This document shows positions 6,564 to 10,339 of a DNA stretch of 10,339 nt, one piece after another. Both the position numbers and the translations under genes were made by a program. Source of the stretch: Desulfuromusa sp. (GTDB lineage Bacteria > Desulfobacterota > Desulfuromonadia > Desulfuromonadales > Geopsychrobacteraceae); assembly GCA_029934755.1 (NCBI GenBank), contig JAOZLQ010000075.1, positions 1 to 10,339 of the forward strand, in the 5' to 3' direction. Position 1 is the first letter of the stretch, and every line of letters begins with the position of its first letter. The notes under the pieces are model-generated. The model made no database searches. It was given only the letters and a program-made list of their open reading frames with translations, and was not told the DNA's origin.

Positions 6564-6640
6564 TCCCTCTTCATCCGGCCTTCGGGAGTATTTGGGACGT
6601 CCACTTGTTACGTGTCCCCCCAAATACGGTTCCTGAGGGA
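6564..6640 (+). repeat. Palindromic structured element downstream of lutBA (REP-like or structured RNA)
   Basis: Three nested stems can form: TCCCTC (6564-6569) with GAGGGA (6635-6640); TCCG (6574-6577) with CGGG (6583-6586); and GTATTTGGG (6588-6596) with CCCAAATAC (6619-6627). The last stem is long and GC/AT mixed, with ACGT repeated inside it. The shape is a three-way junction. No T run follows directly, and the real terminator starts 35 bases later. It may be an intergenic REP-type palindrome or a small structured RNA; I do not recognise a known RNA family. Confidence 0.5.
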
Positions 6641-6674
6641 AAAGGATTATGCGAAACCTTTGTCCACAGTTATT

Positions 6675-6714
6675 TACCCCGTCAAATTGCTTTTCCTTGA
6701 CGGGGTATTTTTTT
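6675..6714 (+). terminator. Strong intrinsic terminator of the lut operon
   Basis: TACCCCGTCAA (6675-6685) and TTGACGGGGTA (6697-6707) form a perfect 11-base stem with an 11-base loop, followed by seven T (6708-6714). It ends the lutC-lutBA transcript and separates it from the kinase gene. Confidence 0.9.
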
Positions 6715-6743
6715 GTCTGTCAGTGGTTGTCGGGTTAGAACAC

Positions 6744-6772
6744 TTGATTAAAGTTGTATATCCACTTATAAA
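6744..6772 (+). promoter_or_regulatory. Predicted sigma-70 promoter for the histidine kinase-trxC unit
   Basis: TTGATT (6744-6749, 4 of 6), a 17-base spacer and TATAAA (6767-6772, 5 of 6). It lies 30 bases after the lut terminator and gives a leader of about 43 bases. No dyad like the lut operators is present here, so control differs from that of the lactate genes. Confidence 0.5.
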
Positions 6773-6822
6773 TAGGATGTTTTTGTTGTTTTTATTTAAT
6801 ATCTTGCGTGTAACAAAGTGGT

Positions 6823-9660
6823 ATGTCGATGAAAAATAAAATCAGTTTTATAAAATCGATTCGGCTATGGGGCATTCTGTTTTTGTTGATGCTGGCTGGT
6901 GTTCTTATCGTTATCGATATCTCCAGCAGTTATCGTGATGCAAATGTGCGTGCCGATCAGATTCGTACCGATTTTATTGAACAACAACAGCTGTTGATTA
7001 ACTTTGAAGTTGAACGGGTTGTCAACTTGATCAATTTTGAAACAGAACATGTTATTCAGCTGGAACAGGATAAAATTAAAGAGCGGGTTTATGAGGCTTA
7101 TGCGATTGCTGAAAATATTTATCAACAGCATAAAATGACTAAAAGTATTGTAGAAATCCGTAAGATCATTGTTGATGCCATCAGACCGATCAGGTTCGAT
7201 CAGGGCAGTGGTTACTACTTCATTGATGGACTGGACGGTCTTTCATATTTGTTTGCTGATCTCCCTGAATATGAAGGGACTAATATTTTAGATGTCCAGG
7301 ATGCGCGGGGAAAGTATGTTATCCAGGATATGGTTGATATCGTTACCCAAACCGGTGAAGGTTATTATCGCTATCATTGGAGCAAGCCTGACTGTGCGGA
7401 GAATGATTTTTTTAAAATTTCGTTTGTGAAGCACTTTGAACCGCTGGATTGGTTTATTGGAACTGGTATCTATCTTGACGCTGTCGAAACCTCAATGCAA
7501 AAGATTATCTCCCAATATATTGAAAATCATCGGTTTGGACCGAATCAACTGGGATATGTTTTTATTCTGGATCTCCTCGACATCCAGGGTGGGGACAAGT
7601 TTGCCATCATGTATGCCAATCCTAATCGTCCCGATCTGATTGGAAAATATGTTTCTGATGAGCTGCAAGATGCTAAAGGGAAAATGTTCCGCAAAGAATT
7701 CCTTCAAGGGTTGCGTGAGCAAGGCGAATGTTATGTCGATTACTGGTACAAAAAATTTGACGAACCTGAACCGAGTCCCAAAACAAGTTTCTTTAAACTT
7801 ACTGAGGATGGTCGTTTTATCGTCGCAGCTGGAGTGTATCTTGATGATGTTGAGGAAGAAATCCGCCAAATGCAGATCGATCTAAATAGCGAAATATGGT
7901 CAAATGTACAGCTATTTATTTTTGTGGTTATTGTCACTATTTTAAGTTTCATCCTACTGTGGAATCGGTTGAGCCGTCGACTTAAGGATGATTTTGGTTT
8001 GTTTGCAGATTTTTTAAACCGGGCAGCCTACTCATCTGAGGCGATCAATCGAGACTTGGTTAAATTTGTTGAATTGGATCAGATGGCTGATACGGCCAAT
8101 CAAATGTTGAATGATAAGGCTCTGGCAGAAAAAGCCCTTATTGATGAGCGGGAACAACTGCTGGTCACTCTGTATTCTATTGTTGATGGAGTTATCACGA
8201 CCGATACCAATGGCCATGTTGAGCTAATGAACAAAGTTGCAGAAAATTTAACCGGTTGGACTCAGGTTGCCGCTGCTGGCAGGGAGATAGCAGAGGTCTT
8301 CAATTTGGGAGGCGGAGAGAATCATCTGGATGCAGATAAGAATTTTATTCAAGGACAACCTGAAAATTCTGTTGCTGTGGCAGAATTTAAAGCATTACTG
8401 GTTGCAAAGGACGGAACCGAATATCGGATTGCTACCAGTACTGCACCAATTTACGGAACCAAGAGCGAGATTCGTGGCCAGGTCATCGTTTTTCGTGATG
8501 AAACCGAAAGGTTGAAAATCGAAGAGGAATTGTTCAAGGCAAAAAAACTGGAATCTGTTGGATTACTGGCTGGTGGGATAGCCCACGATTTTAATAATAT
8601 TCTCGCCGGTCTATTTGGAAATATTGAATTAGCAAAAAGAAAAATTCCAGAAGATCATGCCGCTTATTCCTACATGCAGGTTGCTCACCAGGCTCTGGAA
8701 CGAGCAACTAACCTGACCAAACAACTGCTGACGTTTGCCAAGGGCGGGGAGCCAGTTCTGGAGGCAGTCAGTGTCCAGCAGATGATCAATGATGTTGTTC
8801 AGTTCAATTTGAGTGGCAGTCAGGTGAAAGCAGCAATCGATCTGCCAGATGACCTTTGGCCTGTCAAGGCTGATAAGGGGCAACTTGGTCAGGTGTTTGC
8901 AAATCTGACGATTAATGCCAAGCATGCTATGCCGCTGGGGGGAACACTTTATATTTCGGCGGAAAATATTCCTTACGAAAAAGGGAATGTTCCAGTCATC
9001 ATTTCTGGCAATTGTATTCAATTGAGTGTCCGGGATGAGGGAGTGGGGATGACCGCGGATCTACTGGAGAAAATTTTTGATCCCTATTTCAGCACCAAGC
9101 AAACCGGGAGTGGTCTTGGATTGGCCACAGTACGTAGTATTGTTGAAAAGCATAATGGCTACATCAGTGTGGCATCAGAACCGGGGCAAGGGACAATTTT
9201 TACCATCCTTCTTCCTGTGGGAGAAACTTCTGCAAAAAGTGTCAAAGATCCATCTCCTAGAGCTGTGAGTTCTTCAATGGCTGCTGGAAGAGCTTTGGTT
9301 GTTGATGATGAAGAAATGGTCCGGAAAGTTCTGACAGAAATGCTGGGTATCAGTGGGTACGCTGTTGATACTGCGGATGAAGGTGGAGCTGGTAAAGAAA
9401 AATACTTGACTGCGATGAAAGATGGAACTCCCTATGATTTTGTTATCATGGATTTGACAATTCCTGGAGGCATGGGGGGCAAAGAAGCAGTCAAGGCAAT
9501 TCTTGCCATTGATCCGGATGCCAAAGTGTTAGCGACCAGTGGGTATTCAACTGATCCAATCATGGCACAGTTTATCGATTATGGATTTAAAGGGCGCATT
9601 CTGAAGCCATTTAAGCTGATGGATCTGCAAAATGAGATATCCAGAGTTCTGAATACGTGA
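6823..9660 (+). CDS. Membrane-bound hybrid histidine kinase with double Cache sensor, PAS and receiver domains
   Basis: A 945-residue sensor. TM1 lies at about 12-31 and TM2 at about 361-380, enclosing a periplasmic part. That part starts with a long helix holding an 11-residue repeat (58-68, 69-79), then two Cache-like modules, about 120-225 (SGYYFID, ending FIGTGIYLD) and about 242-345 (LGYVFILD, ending VAAGVYLDD). The cytoplasmic part has a PAS domain at about 437-565; HisKA with phospho-acceptor H588 in GGIAHDFNN; and HATPase with NAKHAM (N698), DEGVGM (738-743) and GSGLGLATV (762-770). The C-terminal receiver has D828/D829, phospho-acceptor D877 and K928. All catalytic residues are intact. 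Cache domains often bind small organic acids or amino acids outside the membrane; the ligand here is unknown. The ATG at 6823 has no clear ribosome site; ATG at 6829 is an alternative. A final receiver suggests phosphorelay to a separate protein, not seen here. trxC follows 16 bases later. Confidence 0.92.
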   Translation: MSMKNKISFIKSIRLWGILFLLMLAGVLIVIDISSSYRDANVRADQIRTDFIEQQQLLINFEVERVVNLINFETEHVIQLEQDKIKERVYEAYAIAENIYQQHKMTKSIVEIRKIIVDAIRPIRFDQGSGYYFIDGLDGLSYLFADLPEYEGTNILDVQDARGKYVIQDMVDIVTQTGEGYYRYHWSKPDCAENDFFKISFVKHFEPLDWFIGTGIYLDAVETSMQKIISQYIENHRFGPNQLGYVFILDLLDIQGGDKFAIMYANPNRPDLIGKYVSDELQDAKGKMFRKEFLQGLREQGECYVDYWYKKFDEPEPSPKTSFFKLTEDGRFIVAAGVYLDDVEEEIRQMQIDLNSEIWSNVQLFIFVVIVTILSFILLWNRLSRRLKDDFGLFADFLNRAAYSSEAINRDLVKFVELDQMADTANQMLNDKALAEKALIDEREQLLVTLYSIVDGVITTDTNGHVELMNKVAENLTGWTQVAAAGREIAEVFNLGGGENHLDADKNFIQGQPENSVAVAEFKALLVAKDGTEYRIATSTAPIYGTKSEIRGQVIVFRDETERLKIEEELFKAKKLESVGLLAGGIAHDFNNILAGLFGNIELAKRKIPEDHAAYSYMQVAHQALERATNLTKQLLTFAKGGEPVLEAVSVQQMINDVVQFNLSGSQVKAAIDLPDDLWPVKADKGQLGQVFANLTINAKHAMPLGGTLYISAENIPYEKGNVPVIISGNCIQLSVRDEGVGMTADLLEKIFDPYFSTKQTGSGLGLATVRSIVEKHNGYISVASEPGQGTIFTILLPVGETSAKSVKDPSPRAVSSSMAAGRALVVDDEEMVRKVLTEMLGISGYAVDTADEGGAGKEKYLTAMKDGTPYDFVIMDLTIPGGMGGKEAVKAILAIDPDAKVLATSGYSTDPIMAQFIDYGFKGRILKPFKLMDLQNEISRVLNT

Positions 9661-9676
9661 GGCGAAAGGATAAGTC

Positions 9677-10108
9677 ATGAGTCATTTACATGTTGTTTGC
9701 CCCCACTGTACAGCAGTAAATCGTATTCCTGAAGATCGTCTGATTGCTCATCCCAAGTGTGGAAAATGTGGGCAGCAGTTGTTTTCAGGCCAACCAGTTG
9801 AGCTGTCTCAGTCCCGCTTTCAGAAACATCTGCAAAAAAACGATATTCCTCTTTTGATTGATTTCTGGGCCCCTTGGTGTGGACCTTGTAAAATGATGAG
9901 TCCAGCCTTTGCTGAAGCTGCTACTCAGTTGGAACCACGCATGCGGCTAGCTAAGGTCAATACCGAGGCGGAACAAAATCTTGGTGCGCAGCTGAATATC
10001 CGCTCAATACCAACGATGGTTCTTTTTCTGCATGGGGTGGAGAAAGCACGTCAATCCGGGGCGATGAACAGTGCTGGAATCATTCAGTGGGTCAACAGCC
10101 AGTTGTAA
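9677..10108 (+). CDS. trxC: Thioredoxin 2 (zinc-finger thioredoxin)
   Basis: A 143-residue TrxC-type thioredoxin. Its N-terminus has a zinc-binding pair of CxxC motifs (C8, C11, C28, C31), which separates TrxC from ordinary thioredoxin. The thioredoxin fold follows with active site WCGPC (C68, C71) in DFWAPWCGPCKM and the cis-proline at P112 in RSIPTMVLF. It reduces disulfides in cytoplasmic proteins, using thioredoxin reductase; in E. coli TrxC is linked to oxidative stress. AAGGA lies 7 bases before the ATG. It starts 16 bases after the kinase stop codon and is followed by a membrane-protein gene 16 bases on, so the three are probably one transcript. A functional link to the kinase is not evident from sequence. 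Confidence 0.95.
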   Translation: MSHLHVVCPHCTAVNRIPEDRLIAHPKCGKCGQQLFSGQPVELSQSRFQKHLQKNDIPLLIDFWAPWCGPCKMMSPAFAEAATQLEPRMRLAKVNTEAEQNLGAQLNIRSIPTMVLFLHGVEKARQSGAMNSAGIIQWVNSQL

Positions 10109-10124
10109 AAAAGGTAGATGTTGA

Positions 10125-10339
10125 ATGAATAGCAAAGCTGAACAAGTTAGATCGTCAGGTTTTTCCACAAGTTTACGAAAAACAGGCAAGATGCTTCTAC
10201 GGGTCTTCCCAAATATTCTGGCAGTTGTTCTTCTGTCAGGATTGATTATGGAATTTGTGCCGCTGGATCGGTTGTCAGAATTTATGGGTGGTGGTTTTTT
10301 TGCTGATGGGCTGGTCGGTGCTGGAATTGGGTCTATTTC
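10125..10339 (+). CDS. N-terminal part of a membrane protein, possibly a small permease (cut by window edge)
   Basis: ATG at 10125 opens a frame of 71 complete codons that runs off the right edge. It begins with a basic, Ser-rich cytoplasmic stretch (MNSKAEQVRSSGFSTSLRKT), then a hydrophobic segment (MLLRVFPNILAVVLLSGLIM) and a glycine-rich stretch, GGGFFADGLVGAGIGS. This glycine-rich start of a second membrane segment recalls small permeases of the DUF318/ArsP-like group, but too little is visible to be sure. AAGG lies about 10 bases before the ATG. It follows trxC with a 16-base gap and no terminator, so it is probably the third gene of the kinase-trxC unit. Some permeases of this kind are linked to thioredoxin-like proteins; that connection here is only a guess. 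Confidence 0.6.
   Translation, partial: MNSKAEQVRSSGFSTSLRKTGKMLLRVFPNILAVVLLSGLIMEFVPLDRLSEFMGGGFFADGLVGAGIGSI

Noticed and set aside
6543..6839. 98-codon plus-strand frame starting at the lutBA stop codon
   Set aside because: It runs straight through the palindromic element, a strong intrinsic terminator and the kinase promoter, and has no ribosome site of its own or recognisable domain.
8629..9021. 130-codon minus-strand frame inside the kinase
   Set aside because: It is antisense to the HisKA/HATPase region, with no start signal and no family resemblance.

Overview
The window looks like chromosomal DNA from an anaerobic, respiring Gram-negative bacterium, most plausibly a Desulfobacterota/Desulfuromonadia-type organism. 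This is an inference from gene content: a LutC-like protein, a fused LutB-LutA-type iron-sulfur protein, a GlcD-type flavoprotein, a biosynthetic-type thiolase, a Cache-sensing hybrid histidine kinase and a zinc-finger thioredoxin. Nothing in the window fixes the species.

Layout. Minus strand, left part: a GlcD-type FAD oxidase cut by the left edge (1-1173), preceded by a universal stress protein (1260-1769). The pair is read leftward from a promoter near 1871-1899. A thiolase (2075-3250), also on the minus strand, has a candidate sigma-54 promoter, and a probable terminator separates it from the stress-protein promoter. Plus strand, from 3575: lutC (187 aa), then a 254-base gap filled by a large imperfect inverted repeat, then the 717-residue LutB-LutA fusion. 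A structured segment and a clear intrinsic terminator (6675-6714) follow. A separate plus-strand unit starts near 6744 with a 945-residue double-Cache/PAS hybrid histidine kinase, trxC 16 bases later, and the start of a membrane protein that runs off the right edge.

How it fits together. The GlcD-like flavoprotein and the LutC/LutBA proteins are the two kinds of non-classical lactate or 2-hydroxyacid dehydrogenase that often share a locus in lactate-oxidising anaerobes, so the window reads as a lactate or glycolate oxidation locus. The best regulatory observation is a near-identical 17-base dyad (16 of 17 positions, core TGGTNNGACCA) placed at the predicted transcription start of both the stress protein-glcD unit and the lutC-lutBA unit. 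It resembles operators of the FadR/LldR/PdhR branch of GntR repressors. This suggests that the two units, more than 1.6 kb apart on opposite strands and interrupted by the thiolase, form one regulon. No GntR-type regulator and no lactate permease are visible. The thiolase seems to be controlled differently. I found no insertion sequence, CRISPR array, tRNA or rRNA.
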